A stretch of DNA of 64,000 nucleotides, from NCBI RefSeq assembly GCF_030654605.1, contig NZ_JAURXB010000114.1:21290-85289 (forward strand). The letters are read 5' to 3'. A model generated the notes under the pieces. The model was not told the DNA's origin. It made no database searches and worked only from the letters and a program-made list of their open reading frames with translations. Positions within the stretch are counted from its first letter, which is position 1. Every line of letters starts with the position of its first letter. This stretch comes from Bradyrhizobium sp. (GTDB taxonomy: Bacteria > Pseudomonadota > Alphaproteobacteria > Rhizobiales > Xanthobacteraceae). Positions 46,609 through 55,890 of this stretch are shown here, piece after piece. The position numbers and the translations under genes were made by a program.

Positions 46609-46887
46609 ATGGCGGCAGCATCCGTTCGCGACAACAAGGCGCAAAGCCGGTTCGAACTCGACGTCGAGGGCACACTGGCGTTCGCCGATTACCGCCTGAC
46701 GCCGTCGGCCGTTGTCATCACCCACACCGAGACACCGCGCGCGCTGCGCGGCCGAGGCATCGCGTCCGAGCTGGTGCACGGCGCGCTGCAGCTGATCCGC
46801 GCCGACGGCTTGAAGGTGATCGCAGGCTGCAGTTTTGTGGTGGATTATTTGCGCAAGCACCCGGAATTTGCGGACCTTGCGGCGTAA
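46609..46887 (+). CDS. YidJ/NATD1-type small GNAT-like acetyltransferase
   Basis: 92 residues. Single short GNAT domain: RFELDVEGTLAFADYRL, VVITHTETPRALRGRGIASELVHGAL (acetyl-CoA loop) and CSFVVDYLRKHPEFADL. It matches the small COG2388 family (human NATD1 and bacterial YjdJ). Substrate unknown. Confidence 0.88.
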   Translation: MAAASVRDNKAQSRFELDVEGTLAFADYRLTPSAVVITHTETPRALRGRGIASELVHGALQLIRADGLKVIAGCSFVVDYLRKHPEFADLAA

Positions 46888-46985
46888 TCGATGGTGCCTT
46901 CCCGCAACTTGCGGCCCGTTGCTCCTGACGACGCCGTGTGGCATTCACTTTGCCTGGGCAGCAACGTTTCAGGAACAATCCAGCG

Positions 46986-47405
46986 ATGACCGATTCACCC
47001 CCCGCGGGATTTCAGCCGTTCGGGGTGACCGACGGCTTCATCGGGCACAATGGCCCTTATTACTGGCGTCAGGACTCTGCGGGCCAGCTCGAATTCGGCT
47101 TCCAGACCGACGCGCGGCACGGCAATCCCAACGGCGTTCTGCATGGCGGCGCGGTGCTGGGCTTTCTCGATACCATCCTCGGCCATGCCGTGGTCAAGGG
47201 CGCGCAGCGGCCTTGTGCCACCATTTCCCTGGACAGCCGGTTCATTGCAACGGCGGCACCGGGAGAATGGATCGGCGGCCGCACCACGGTCAGAAAGCTT
47301 ACCCGCAGCTTTGCCTTCGTCGACGCCGAGGCTTTCGCGGGCGAAAAGCTGCTGGTCGCGGCGACCGCGATTTTCCGCATCTTCGAGGGAGAGCCCCGGA
47401 AGTAA
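46986..47405 (+). CDS. PaaI-family hotdog thioesterase
   Basis: 139 residues starting MTDSPPAGFQPFG. Hotdog-fold signature NPNGVLHGGAVLGFLDTILGHA with the catalytic Asp in FLDT, then ATISLDSRFIATAAPGEWIGG and a C-terminal strand. Hydrolyses acyl-CoA thioesters; substrate unknown. Start chosen at the ATG after the ribosome-poor leader; an earlier in-frame ATG is not family-like. Confidence 0.85.
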   Translation: MTDSPPAGFQPFGVTDGFIGHNGPYYWRQDSAGQLEFGFQTDARHGNPNGVLHGGAVLGFLDTILGHAVVKGAQRPCATISLDSRFIATAAPGEWIGGRTTVRKLTRSFAFVDAEAFAGEKLLVAATAIFRIFEGEPRK

Positions 47406-47430
47406 CCTCCCTCGCCCGCGCGGCGACCAT

Positions 47431-47444
47431 CCGTAACATTACGG
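47431..47444. promoter_or_regulatory. Inverted repeat CCGTAA-CA-TTACGG
   Basis: Perfect 6-bp arms with a 2-base spacer, about 110 bases upstream of the first DUF1127 gene. Same layout as the 10080-10093 palindrome but a different sequence. Confidence 0.35.
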
Positions 47445-47552
47445 AAGATCGCACGATTTTGCTGCAGCGCAATGAACCATTAACGGATCGGTGCCACGAA
47501 CGGGCGTCGGTACCAGTCAGTGCCTCTGCTTAGATCTCCGGGAAAATCGGCC

Positions 47553-47720
47553 ATGTTCATTGCATCACTTGTCGGCGCCATCGCGCAATACCTTCGCTAT
47601 CGATCGCAACTCACCAGCATCAGCCGCCTCGATGATCACATCCTGCGCGACATCGGCCTCAACCGCAGCGAGCTGCGATCAGCGGCCTGGGATATGGCCA
47701 CGCATGGTGTCGGCCACTAA
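47553..47720 (+). CDS. DUF1127-domain small protein
   Basis: 55 residues: a short hydrophobic N-terminus, then the DUF1127 core SRLDDHILRDIGLNRSELRSA. DUF1127 proteins are tiny Arg-rich regulators; some affect phosphate, carbon or RNA metabolism in alphaproteobacteria. Followed by a strong bidirectional terminator. A second DUF1127 gene lies 3 kb downstream. Confidence 0.85.
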   Translation: MFIASLVGAIAQYLRYRSQLTSISRLDDHILRDIGLNRSELRSAAWDMATHGVGH

Positions 47721-47744
47721 CCGCTGCGTTCGGTTCGCATGCAA

Positions 47745-47772
47745 AAAAGGCCCGCCGTTCGGCGGGCCTTTT
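47745..47772. terminator. Bidirectional intrinsic terminator
   Basis: AAAAGGCCCGCC-GTTC-GGCGGGCCTTTT, 8-bp GC stem with A/T tails, between the convergent DUF1127 and DUF3597 genes. Confidence 0.9.
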
Positions 47773-47807
47773 GATGTCGTCCTGTGGTCCGCAGGTTGCC
47801 CGCCGGC

Positions 47808-48179
47808 CTAGTGCTTGATCTCCGGCGGCAGCTTGCCGCCATTGGCGGCAAACTTCGTCATCACCTGCTTGTGCAGCCAGATGTTCATGCTGGCGGAATC
47901 GTTGCTGTCACCGGTGTAGCCCAGCTCCTTTGCGAGCTCCTTGCGCGCGCTGAAGCTGGAATCGATATCGAGCGCCTTCATCAGATCGACGATCGAAGTC
48001 CGCCATTCCAGCTTTTCACCCTTGGCCTTTACCGCGGCGTCCAGGATCGGAGCGACGTCCACGGTGGCAGCGGGCGCAGCCGCCGTTCCGCCTGATCCGG
48101 CAGCCGTACCGCCGCCCGCAGGAGCCGCATCGGCCTTGGTGCCAAAGATTGCGCTCATGATTTTTCCGAAAATGCTCAT
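47808..48179 (-). CDS. DUF3597 protein
   Basis: 123 residues starting MSIFGKIMSAIFGTKADA. A Gly/Ala-rich linker is followed by the DUF3597 core: VDVAPILDAAVKAKGEKLEWRTSIVDLMKALDIDSSFSARKELAKELGY and the C-terminal SMNIWLHKQVMTKFAANGGKLP. No signal peptide. Function unknown. Confidence 0.87.
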   Translation of the reverse strand: MSIFGKIMSAIFGTKADAAPAGGGTAAGSGGTAAAPAATVDVAPILDAAVKAKGEKLEWRTSIVDLMKALDIDSSFSARKELAKELGYTGDSNDSASMNIWLHKQVMTKFAANGGKLPPEIKH

Positions 48180-48433
48180 GGTTTTCTCCTGAAAGACGTT
48201 ACGGACAGCCCGTCCGAACCTTAGCGCGCCCGCCGGCGCTTGCCAATGCAGCATTCACCGAAGCGTGAGCGACGGCGCGGATGATTGGGAGTACGCTGAT
48301 GGTTCAGTTCGCGACATGGCCTGCTCCGGTTTCCTGTCTTCGCGTCTGGCCCTGATCGTGATCGTTTTCGGAAGACGGCCTGAGCGCCCGCAACGGCGTG
48401 ACATCCGGCCGTCACACAAGGGAGACGACGACC

Positions 48434-49354
48434 ATGGCCACGCCATTTCAGGGCAATGCTCCCGGCAATGCCACGCCGCTGGCTGCAGAAGACAGCGCAG
48501 CCGTCCCCGTCATCCGAACCATCGGCCTGTCCGACCTGCATCGGGCACTGCGACTCGGTTGGGAAGACTTCAAGGCCGTGCCCAGCCACGCCATCATTCT
48601 CTGCGTGATCTATCCGGTGCTCGGACTGGTGCTGGCGCGCACCGTGCTCGGCTATTCCGTTCTGCCGCTGCTGTTTCCGCTGGCGGCGGGCTTTGCCCTG
48701 CTCGGCCCGTTCGCGGCCCTCGGCCTCTATGAGCTGAGCCGCCGCCGTGAGCGCGGCGAACAGGCCTCCGGATGGGATGCGGTCGAGGTGCTGCGTTCGC
48801 CATCGTTCGGCGCCATGCTCGGGCTTGGCACGCTGCTGCTCGCGCTCTTCGTGGTCTGGGTGGCGACCGCACAGGCGATCTATGTCGCGGCGTTCGGTTA
48901 CGAGGCCGCGGCCGGGATTCCGGATTTCGCGCGGCGCGTGCTGACGACGTCGCAGGGATGGTGGCTGATCGTCGTCGGCTGCGGCGTCGGCTTCCTGTTC
49001 GCGGTGGTGGCGCTGTGCGTCAGCGTGGTTTCATTCCCGCTGATGCTCGAGCGTCACGCCGGTGTCGGCGACGCCATGGTCACTTCGCTGCGCGCGGTGG
49101 CGCGCAATCCGGTGCCGATGGCAGCATGGGGATTGGTCGTCGCGGTGTTGCTGGTCGCGGGATCGCTGCCGTTCTTCCTCGGCCTCGCCATCGTCATCCC
49201 GCTGCTCGGCCATGCCACCTGGCACCTTTATCGCGAGGTCGTCGTGCCCGAGCTCAATCCGCAACCGCTGCCGCCCCGCCCGCATCGCGAGCGGCGTCCG
49301 GCGGCGGATTTCCCGGCCAACCTGTTCCCGTGGAAGCGCAAGAACGACGCCTAG
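48434..49354 (+). CDS. DUF2189 integral membrane protein
   Basis: 306 residues. The start IRTIGLSDLHRALRLGWEDFKAVPSHAI is the DUF2189 signature. About six membrane helices follow, ending in a Pro/Arg-rich cytoplasmic tail (PQPLPPRPHRERRPA). The ATG follows GGGAG. Inner membrane; function unknown. Confidence 0.86.
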   Translation: MATPFQGNAPGNATPLAAEDSAAVPVIRTIGLSDLHRALRLGWEDFKAVPSHAIILCVIYPVLGLVLARTVLGYSVLPLLFPLAAGFALLGPFAALGLYELSRRRERGEQASGWDAVEVLRSPSFGAMLGLGTLLLALFVVWVATAQAIYVAAFGYEAAAGIPDFARRVLTTSQGWWLIVVGCGVGFLFAVVALCVSVVSFPLMLERHAGVGDAMVTSLRAVARNPVPMAAWGLVVAVLLVAGSLPFFLGLAIVIPLLGHATWHLYREVVVPELNPQPLPPRPHRERRPAADFPANLFPWKRKNDA

Positions 49355-49456
49355 CGGAGCGCCATCAAGCCGTCGGCCATTGTTGACCAGCGGCTTGACA
49401 TGTCGGTGCTGTCCGAAGCCTTGTTTTGGCCGAGGTTGCCGACGAAACTTCGCGAC

Positions 49457-50272
49457 ATGAGCTTTCGATATCTGCTCAGAGCCATCGCACTCGGCGCCGT
49501 CCTGCTGACGCCGATCCCGGCCGCGTTCGCGGCGAACTGCGGCACCGGCAGCTTCGAGGTGTGGCTCGACGGTTTCAAGGCCGAAGCCGCCGCCAAGGGA
49601 ATTTCGCAATCCGTCATCTCATCGGGCCTGAGCGGTGTCACGCCGGACAAGAGCGTGCTCTCCCGCGATCAGTCGCAGCGCGTCTTCAGCCAGAGTTTTG
49701 AGGAATTCTCCGGCCGCATGATCCCTCCCCGGCTTACGCGCGGCGCCAACATGTTGAAGCAGCATGGTTCGTTGCTCTCGCGCATCGAAAAGGACTACGG
49801 CGTGCCGGGCGAAGTGCTGGTGGCGATATGGGGGCTGGAGACCGACTACGGGGTCAACATCGGAAAATTCCCGACGCTGCGCTCGCTGGCGACGCTGGCT
49901 CACGACTGCCGGCGCTCGGAGCTGTTCCGGGCCGAATTGATGGATGCGTTGCGCATCGTCGAACGCGGCGATCTCGCGCCATCCGAAATGCGCGGCGCCT
50001 GGGCGGGCGAACTCGGCCAGACCCAGTTCATGCCGTCATCCTGGATCAAATACGCCGTCGATTTCGACGGCAACGGCCGCCGCGACCTGCTGCGCAGCGT
50101 TCCGGATGTGCTGGCTTCGACCGCCAATTTTCTCGCCGGCCATGGATGGCAGCGCGGCAAGGGCTGGGATGCCGGCAGCGCCAATTTCGCGGTGATCCAG
50201 CAATGGAACAAGAGTGAGGTCTATTCGAAGACGATCGCCGACTTCGCGACCCAGCTTTCCCGGGCACCCTAG
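49457..50272 (+). CDS. Lytic murein transglycosylase (MltB type)
   Basis: 271 residues. Signal peptide (LLRAIALGAVLLTPIPAAFA) without lipobox. SLT/MltB domain with catalytic Glu in VAIWGLETDYGVNIG and the substrate block GAWAGELGQTQFMPSSWIKYAVDFDGNGRRDLL. It cleaves the glycan strand to give 1,6-anhydro ends. Periplasmic. Confidence 0.92.
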   Translation: MSFRYLLRAIALGAVLLTPIPAAFAANCGTGSFEVWLDGFKAEAAAKGISQSVISSGLSGVTPDKSVLSRDQSQRVFSQSFEEFSGRMIPPRLTRGANMLKQHGSLLSRIEKDYGVPGEVLVAIWGLETDYGVNIGKFPTLRSLATLAHDCRRSELFRAELMDALRIVERGDLAPSEMRGAWAGELGQTQFMPSSWIKYAVDFDGNGRRDLLRSVPDVLASTANFLAGHGWQRGKGWDAGSANFAVIQQWNKSEVYSKTIADFATQLSRAP

Positions 50273-50673
50273 TTTAGTCTGCCAAGCGAAGAAATGATTT
50301 TATATTCACAGCGCCATACGAAACTGCATGCGAATCACGCATGCGTGTACCGTCCTGATCAAGCCTTATGCACCCTGTTTTCGAGGGTCAGCTTGTGTGC
50401 AAGATTGGATCGCGTGCCCCTCGATCACCTAAAGCGCAGCGGATCTTTGTGACAATTCCGTGATAAAAGCGAAGGATTCAGACATCTTTGGGCGTGACGG
50501 GCGATCCCTCCCGCGCCTCCCGAAAGGTTAATCGATTCTTGCCGATGCCATGCGTTTTCCACTTAGCTGCACCGCAACATCTGAACTTCTGCACTGCGGT
50601 ATGTTCCTCTATATTCATTTCAACGATGAAGCTTCCTCCAAGAGCTGAATCGTAGATACAAGGAGACTACCCC
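50273..50673. other. Intergenic region upstream of the second DUF1127 gene
   Basis: 401 bases with no gene. It holds the CATGCG-AATCA-CGCATG hairpin near 50327-50343, generally AT-richer sequence, and the promoter of the DUF1127 gene. A long leader is possible but no known RNA family is recognised. Confidence 0.45.
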
Positions 50674-50826
50674 ATGTTGCTCTCGCTCATCCGCATGATC
50701 CAGGCGTTCCGGGACTATCAGCGCAATGTCAGCGAATTGTCCCAGCTCAGCGATCGCGAACTGTCCGATATCGGATTGGATCGCTCGGACATTCCGCGCG
50801 TTGCAGCCGGTACCTATAACGGCTGA
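50674..50826 (+). CDS. DUF1127-domain small protein (50 residues)
   Basis: Begins MLLSLIRMIQAFRDYQRN; DUF1127 core LSQLSDRELSDIGLDRSDIPR. Strong ribosome site AAGGAG. Shorter than common gene-caller limits but clearly real. Paralogue of the gene at 47.6 kb. A GC hairpin (ACGCCCGC/GCGGGCGT) follows about 30 bases later. Confidence 0.88.
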   Translation: MLLSLIRMIQAFRDYQRNVSELSQLSDRELSDIGLDRSDIPRVAAGTYNG

Positions 50827-50933
50827 TTCGTTTCTCAGCTGACTGACGAACGGATAACGCCCGCCCCGCTGCGGGCGTTGTCGTGTTTGCGGTGCATTCC
50901 ACTTGGCCTGAAAACGCGCTACCTCTCTCGGCC

Positions 50934-52367
50934 ATGAACGCCAGCAAATCCCCTCCTGAAACCGTCCATATCATCGGCGCCGGCCTCGCCGGATCGGAAG
51001 CTGCCTGGCAGGTCGCCAATGCAGGCATTGCCGTGGTCCTGCATGAGATGCGCCCGGTGCGGATGACCGAGGCCCATCGCACCGATGGTCTGGCCGAACT
51101 GGTCTGCTCCAACTCCTTCCGCTCCGACGATGCCGCCAACAACGCCGTGGGGCTGCTGCATGCCGAAATGCGCCGGCTGGGCTCGCTGATCATGCGGGCC
51201 GCCGACGCCAACCAGGTGCCTGCCGGCGGCGCCCTGGCGGTGGACCGCGACGGCTTCTCCGCGGCCGTCACCAAGGCCCTCACCGACCACCCGCTGATCG
51301 AGATCGACCGCACCGAGATCGGCGGCCTGCCGCCGGCCGACTGGGGCAATGTCATCGTCGCCACCGGGCCGCTGACTTCCGCACCGCTCGCGGAAGCCAT
51401 CCGGAAACTCTCGGGCGAGGATGCGCTGGCGTTCTTCGACGCCATCGCCCCGATCGTGCACCGGGATTCCATCGACATGTCAGCGGCGTGGTTTCAGTCG
51501 CGCTACGACAAGGTCGGGCCCGGCGGCACCGGCGCCGACTACATCAACTGCCCCATGAACAAGGAGCAGTACGACGCCTTCGTCGAGGCACTGATCGCCG
51601 GCGAGAAGACCGACTTCAAGGAGTGGGAAACCAACACCCCCTATTTCGACGGCTGCCTGCCGATCGAGGTGATGGCCGAGCGCGGCCGCGAGACCCTGCG
51701 CCACGGGCCGATGAAACCGGTCGGGCTCACCAATCCGCACGATCCGACCGTGAAGGCCTATGCCATCGTGCAGCTGCGCCAGGACAACAAGCTCGGCACG
51801 CTCTACAATCTGGTCGGCTTTCAGACCAAGCTGAAGCACGGCGCCCAGCAGCGCGTGTTCCGCACCATTCCCGGACTCGAGAACGCCGAATTCGCCCGGC
51901 TCGGCGGCCTGCACCGCAACACCTTCCTGAATTCGCCAAAACTGCTGGACACGCAGCTGCGGTTGCGCGCCCAGCCGCGGCTGCGCTTCGCCGGGCAAAT
52001 GACCGGCTGCGAGGGCTACGTGGAATCTGCCAGCATCGGGCTGATGGCCGGGCTTTACGCCGCCGCCGATGCCCGCTCGGCATCGCTGGCGCCACCGCCT
52101 TCGACCACGGCGCTGGGGTCGCTGCTCGGCCACATCACCGGCGGCCATATCGAGACCATCGATGCCGGCCCGCGCTCGTTCCAGCCGATGAACATCAATT
52201 TCGGGCTGTTTCCGCCGCTGGCCAGCGCACCTACAAAAAAACCCGACGGCACCCGATTGCGCGGCAACGAAAAGACCGTGGCCAAGAAACAAGCCATGAG
52301 CGCGCGCGCGCTGTCGGATCTCGATCGCTGGATAGCCGATCATCTGCGCGTTCAAGCGGCGGCGTGA
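50934..52367 (+). CDS. trmFO: Folate/FAD-dependent tRNA (uracil-54-C5) methyltransferase
   Basis: 477 residues. N-terminal FAD motif [47 protein letters not shown]; catalytic cysteine region [22 protein letters not shown]-terminal [12 protein letters not shown]. TrmFO uses methylene-tetrahydrofolate and FADH2 to make T54 in tRNA. The start is the ATG at [13 protein letters not shown]; an upstream GTG extension is not conserved-looking. Confidence 0.95.
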   Translation: MNASKSPPETVHIIGAGLAGSEAAWQVANAGIAVVLHEMRPVRMTEAHRTDGLAELVCSNSFRSDDAANNAVGLLHAEMRRLGSLIMRAADANQVPAGGALAVDRDGFSAAVTKALTDHPLIEIDRTEIGGLPPADWGNVIVATGPLTSAPLAEAIRKLSGEDALAFFDAIAPIVHRDSIDMSAAWFQSRYDKVGPGGTGADYINCPMNKEQYDAFVEALIAGEKTDFKEWETNTPYFDGCLPIEVMAERGRETLRHGPMKPVGLTNPHDPTVKAYAIVQLRQDNKLGTLYNLVGFQTKLKHGAQQRVFRTIPGLENAEFARLGGLHRNTFLNSPKLLDTQLRLRAQPRLRFAGQMTGCEGYVESASIGLMAGLYAAADARSASLAPPPSTTALGSLLGHITGGHIETIDAGPRSFQPMNINFGLFPPLASAPTKKPDGTRLRGNEKTVAKKQAMSARALSDLDRWIADHLRVQAAA

Positions 52368-52374
52368 GCATTCC

Positions 52375-53511
52375 ATGAGTCTCCCGAGAGAAGACGCTGC
52401 CGTGCTGTCGGCGCGATGGACCGAAGGCGTGCTGCTGAAGCGCGACGTGTTTTCGACCGTCGAACGCGGCCGCTTTCGAGGGGATGCCGGCGAAGTCGAC
52501 GCCGTGCTGCGCCGCCTGGATCAGGTGCCGTGGTGGTCCTGGCTGCCGGCGCGTCACCTGTTCGGACGCGAGGCCCGCGCGCTGGCGCTGGCGCGCAACC
52601 TCGATGTCGGGCCGGAACTGTTGTGGGCCGGCAAACAGGCGCTGGTGCGCGGCTTCATCAATGGCGTGGCGCTGCAAATGGCCAAGCCGCATGGCGATGC
52701 CGCCTATTTCCGCTCCGCCAAGCAGGCGCTGCGAAAAATGCATCGCGCCGGCATCTGCCATAACGATCTCGCCAAGGAACAAAACTGGCTGCGCGGCACC
52801 GATGGCCGTGCCTATGTCACGGACTTCCAGCTCGCCGCCTGCTTCAAGTCGCGCAGCAAGCTGTTCAGGATCGCGGCCTATGAAGACCTGCGACATCTCC
52901 TCAAGCACAAGCGCAGCTACGCGCCGGAGGCGCTGACGCCGACCGAGCGCAGGATCCTCGCGCGCAAATCGGCGGTCGCCAGCCTCTGGCTGATGACCGG
53001 CAAGAAGGTCTACCGCGCCATCACCCGCGGCCTGTTCAACTTCACCGACCGCGAAGGCGGCGGCCGGCGGCTGGTCAACGACGCGCCGGTCCTGCTCGAG
53101 CAGATCCGGAAAAACCCTGATGTCCGCGACGCCGCCATCGTCGCCTTCGCCGACCGCCGCACCGGCGTCGGGCTTTATGCGTTTGTGGAAGCCGACGGTA
53201 CCGCGCTCGAGGAACGACTGCGCAGCGAGCTCACAGCGGCGAAGGGTCCCAAACCGCCGGAGCATATCCAGGTGGTGCAGGCGCTGCCGCGCGATGCCGC
53301 CGGCAAGCCCCGCACCGAGATTTTGCAGCTCGTGGCGATGAACCAGCTCGATCTGATCGAACCGATGATGACCTGCGACGCCGACCGCGCCTTCCTGAAG
53401 AGCATTCTGGAGTCGCGGAAGAACTTGCGGGACCGGTTCAATTTCGAGGCGGGTGATTTGGCGCAAACGCCGCCACAATCAAAGACCGTCATCACCCGCG
53501 AAGGCGGGTGA
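52375..53511 (+). CDS. Kinase-like protein fused to an AMP-ligase C-terminal-type domain
   Basis: 378 residues. The N-terminal half has a Ser/Thr/RIO-like kinase lobe: HRAGICHNDLAKEQNWLRG near 123-141 (His-Asn-Asp in place of HRD, Asn137) and VTDFQLA (Asp150, TDF in place of DFG). The P-loop is degenerate. The C-terminal 130 residues (LEQIRKNPDVRDAAIVAFADRRTGVGLYAFVE ... LPRDAAGKPRTEIL) look like the small C-terminal domain of AMP-forming acyl-CoA ligases, with GKPRTEIL at the catalytic-lysine position, but no N-terminal ligase domain exists. The last residues (KTVITREGG) are encoded by a palindromic repeat that also supplies the stop. Confidence 0.72.
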   Translation: MSLPREDAAVLSARWTEGVLLKRDVFSTVERGRFRGDAGEVDAVLRRLDQVPWWSWLPARHLFGREARALALARNLDVGPELLWAGKQALVRGFINGVALQMAKPHGDAAYFRSAKQALRKMHRAGICHNDLAKEQNWLRGTDGRAYVTDFQLAACFKSRSKLFRIAAYEDLRHLLKHKRSYAPEALTPTERRILARKSAVASLWLMTGKKVYRAITRGLFNFTDREGGGRRLVNDAPVLLEQIRKNPDVRDAAIVAFADRRTGVGLYAFVEADGTALEERLRSELTAAKGPKPPEHIQVVQALPRDAAGKPRTEILQLVAMNQLDLIEPMMTCDADRAFLKSILESRKNLRDRFNFEAGDLAQTPPQSKTVITREGG

Positions 53512-53590
53512 TCCAGTATTCCAGAGACGTTTGAGGTTATATCGAGAGGCTGCGGCGTACTGGATACTCCGCTTTCGCGGAGTATGACGA
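53487..53590. repeat. Palindromic repeat (CGTCATC ... CCAGTATTCCAGAGACG ... type), copy 2
   Basis: CGTCATCACCCGCG, GATCCAGTATTCCAGAGACG, then CGTACTGGATACTCCGC and GGAGTATGACGA. It overlaps the final codons and stop of the kinase-like gene. Same family as 41059-41162. Confidence 0.78.
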
Positions 53591-53631
53591 GCTGGGGTGA
53601 CGCGACGCAGCGCGCTACCGCAGGCTGATGC

Positions 53632-54492
53632 TTACGAAAATTCCTTCGACCGCGACGCCCGCCACAACGTCCACAGCGTCCGCAACCGCGACGTAACGTG
53701 CGGCGTGAACGGATCGTTATCCGCCCGCGACATTCGCTGCAGGTCGCTGCGGACCAGCGCCAACGGCAGGAGTACCGGCCTTACCTCCGACGGCACACTT
53801 TCAAGCAGCGCAAACGCCGTCTTCAAATGTCCCTGTCCCTCGGCGATCAATTGATCCAGCGCCGCGCGCAGTTTCGGTGTCTCCTTGCCGGCAAACACCT
53901 CCTCCATCCCGATGCCGTGTTGCTGCAGCAGTTGCAGCGGCACGAACAATTGGCGCCGTGACGCATCCAGCGGCAGCGCGGCGATCACCTGGGCGATGCC
54001 CTGCGCGAGGCCAGCATGGCGCGCGAGGTGCTCGATCTCGGGGGATTGGCGGCCACAGATTGCGGCGCCGAGCGAAAACAGCGCGCAGGCGGTATCGTTG
54101 ATGTAGCCTTCCAGCGCCGCCATGGTCGGCATCGGATCGTTGTAGAGATCGAACTGGTGCTCGTCGATCAGCCGCGACAACCGCTCGACCGGCAGACGGC
54201 AGCTGCGGATCGCCAGCATCAGTTCGGCCGCCACCGGGTTGCCCTCGACGCCGCCATGGCTGGTGCCCGCCAGCATGTCGGTCCACCATTGCAGGCGCAT
54301 TTCGCCGGGCAGCGGCTGGCTTACCTGCTCGCGTACCCGCGAAATCTCGACATTGAAGGCGTAGATCGCCAGCAGCGCGCGGCGCCGCTCTGTTGGCATG
54401 AACAAGGTGGATGCGTAGCGGGCGAAATCATGGCTGCGCACGAGGTCGGCGCAGAAGGCCGCGGATTCCCGGTTGCCGTCCCCGCCGCTCAT
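53632..54492 (-). CDS. Squalene/phytoene synthase-like protein, NDUFAF6 type (pseudoenzyme)
   Basis: 286 residues with the trans-isoprenyl synthase helical fold: LLAIYAFNVEISRVREQVSQ, LRLQWW-like MRLQWWTDML, and LAQGIAQVIAALPLDASRRQLFVP. Both Asp-rich metal motifs are lost. The first (normally D-D-x-x-D) reads EISRVRE; the second (normally L-R-D-x-x-E-D) reads QVIAALPLDAS. This is how the NDUFAF6 (complex I assembly) group differs from catalytic squalene/phytoene synthases. It overlaps the Mth938-like gene by four bases. Confidence 0.85.
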   Translation of the reverse strand: MSGGDGNRESAAFCADLVRSHDFARYASTLFMPTERRRALLAIYAFNVEISRVREQVSQPLPGEMRLQWWTDMLAGTSHGGVEGNPVAAELMLAIRSCRLPVERLSRLIDEHQFDLYNDPMPTMAALEGYINDTACALFSLGAAICGRQSPEIEHLARHAGLAQGIAQVIAALPLDASRRQLFVPLQLLQQHGIGMEEVFAGKETPKLRAALDQLIAEGQGHLKTAFALLESVPSEVRPVLLPLALVRSDLQRMSRADNDPFTPHVTSRLRTLWTLWRASRSKEFS

Positions 54493-54878
54493 GGCACCGC
54501 GATCAGCGCCGCCGCAACGCGCCGGCGCTCGCCGATCATGATGTTGTAGGTGGTGATTGCGGGTCCGGTCTGCATCGTGTCCAGCATCACCCTCACCGCG
54601 CGCAAGGCATCGCGTAGCGCGGATGGAGCCAGCCAGACGCGGGTACCGGTACCGATGATCAGGGTATCGATCCCATTGGCCGCTTCAAACACGCGGGCCA
54701 GCGAGGCCTCGTCGATCTGCTCGGGCCGGGCGACCGGCCAGGCCCAGATCGCCTCCGGCAGGCACAGCAGCGAACCACGGTGCGACATCTCGGCAAAGGC
54801 GAAGCCGCCCTTGCCGTAGGCCTCGATCGGCGCCGATCTCGGAAGATGCGGAGCGTCCGACGCGGCCGGCATCGTCAC
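54489..54878 (-). CDS. Mth938-domain protein (NDUFAF3-like)
   Basis: 129 residues of the DUF498/Mth938 fold: APIEAYGKGGFAFAEMSHRGSLLCLPEAIWAW ... IDTLIIGTGTRVWLAPSALRDALRAV ... AITTYNIMIGERRRVAAALIAVP. The human homologue NDUFAF3 assists complex I assembly. Its GTG (or an ATG two codons later) overlaps the secF stop, and its stop overlaps the start of the NDUFAF6-like gene, giving one operon secD-secF-NDUFAF3-NDUFAF6. Confidence 0.88.
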   Translation of the reverse strand: MTMPAASDAPHLPRSAPIEAYGKGGFAFAEMSHRGSLLCLPEAIWAWPVARPEQIDEASLARVFEAANGIDTLIIGTGTRVWLAPSALRDALRAVRVMLDTMQTGPAITTYNIMIGERRRVAAALIAVP

Positions 54879-55876
54879 TTCCTGGACGGTTTTTCCGGCG
54901 CGTCCCGGTTAATGCCGACGCCGAGATAGATCAGGATCGGTGCCGCGATGAAGATCGAGGTGTAGGTGCCGACCAGCACCACGCCGAAGATCATCACGGC
55001 GGTGAAGCTGTGGATGGCGTGACCGCCGAACATGAACAGCGCCAGCAAGGCCAGCGTCACCGTGACGTGGGTGATGATCGAGCGCGACAGCGTCGAGTTG
55101 ATGGACTCGTTGAGCAGTTCCGGCATCGGCATCTTCTTGTAACGCCGCAGCATTTCCCGGATGCGGTCGTAGATCACGACGGTGTCGTTGAGCGAATAGC
55201 CCAAAATCGTCAGCAGCGCCGCGATACTGGTGAGATCGAAATCGACCTGGCTGATCGACATGAAACCGATGGTGAGAACGATGTCATGGACGTTGGCGAT
55301 CATGGCGCCGAGCGCGAACTGCCATTCGAACCGGAACCAGAGATAGATCAGGATGGCGAAGATCGCGAGCATCAGGCCCAGCATGCCCTTGGCCAGCAGT
55401 TCGCCGGATACCCGCGGCCCCACCACTTCGACCCTGCGGTATTCGACGGCCTCGCCGAGCGCGCCGCGGATTTTTTCCACGGCCACCTGTTGGGCAGCGT
55501 CGCCGCCGGGCTGCTCGCCCACCCGGATCAGCACGTCGGCGGGCCCGCCGAACTGCTGCAGCTGAACGTCGCCGAGCCCGAGGCCCCCCAGCGTTGCCCG
55601 CATCGAGGCGATATCGGCGGTACCTGATTTGGCCTGCACTTCCAGCAGCGTGCCGCCCTTGAAGTCGATGCCGAAATTCAGCCCGTGGGTGAAGAACAGC
55701 ACGATCGCGGCGATCGAGAGCAGCGCCGAAATCGGAAAGCTGATTCGGCGAAAGCGGGTGAAATCGAACTTGGTGTCGTCGGGCACGATGCGCAGCGACG
55801 GCAGCCAGCCGAAGCAGGCGACCACCGTCAGCACGGCTATCAGGACGCCGAGTCCGATGAGAACTAAATTTGTCAC
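54875..55876 (-). CDS. secF: Preprotein translocase subunit SecF
   Basis: 333 residues. Six membrane helices; first periplasmic region starts FGIDFKGGTLLEVQ, and the last helices contain YSLNDTVVIYDRIREMLRRYK, the SecF signature. It works with SecD and YajC to pull preproteins through SecYEG using the proton gradient. GTG start 14 bases after the secD stop. Confidence 0.95.
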   Translation of the reverse strand: MTNLVLIGLGVLIAVLTVVACFGWLPSLRIVPDDTKFDFTRFRRISFPISALLSIAAIVLFFTHGLNFGIDFKGGTLLEVQAKSGTADIASMRATLGGLGLGDVQLQQFGGPADVLIRVGEQPGGDAAQQVAVEKIRGALGEAVEYRRVEVVGPRVSGELLAKGMLGLMLAIFAILIYLWFRFEWQFALGAMIANVHDIVLTIGFMSISQVDFDLTSIAALLTILGYSLNDTVVIYDRIREMLRRYKKMPMPELLNESINSTLSRSIITHVTVTLALLALFMFGGHAIHSFTAVMIFGVVLVGTYTSIFIAAPILIYLGVGINRDAPEKPSRK

Positions 55877-55890
55877 AGCGGATGCATTCC

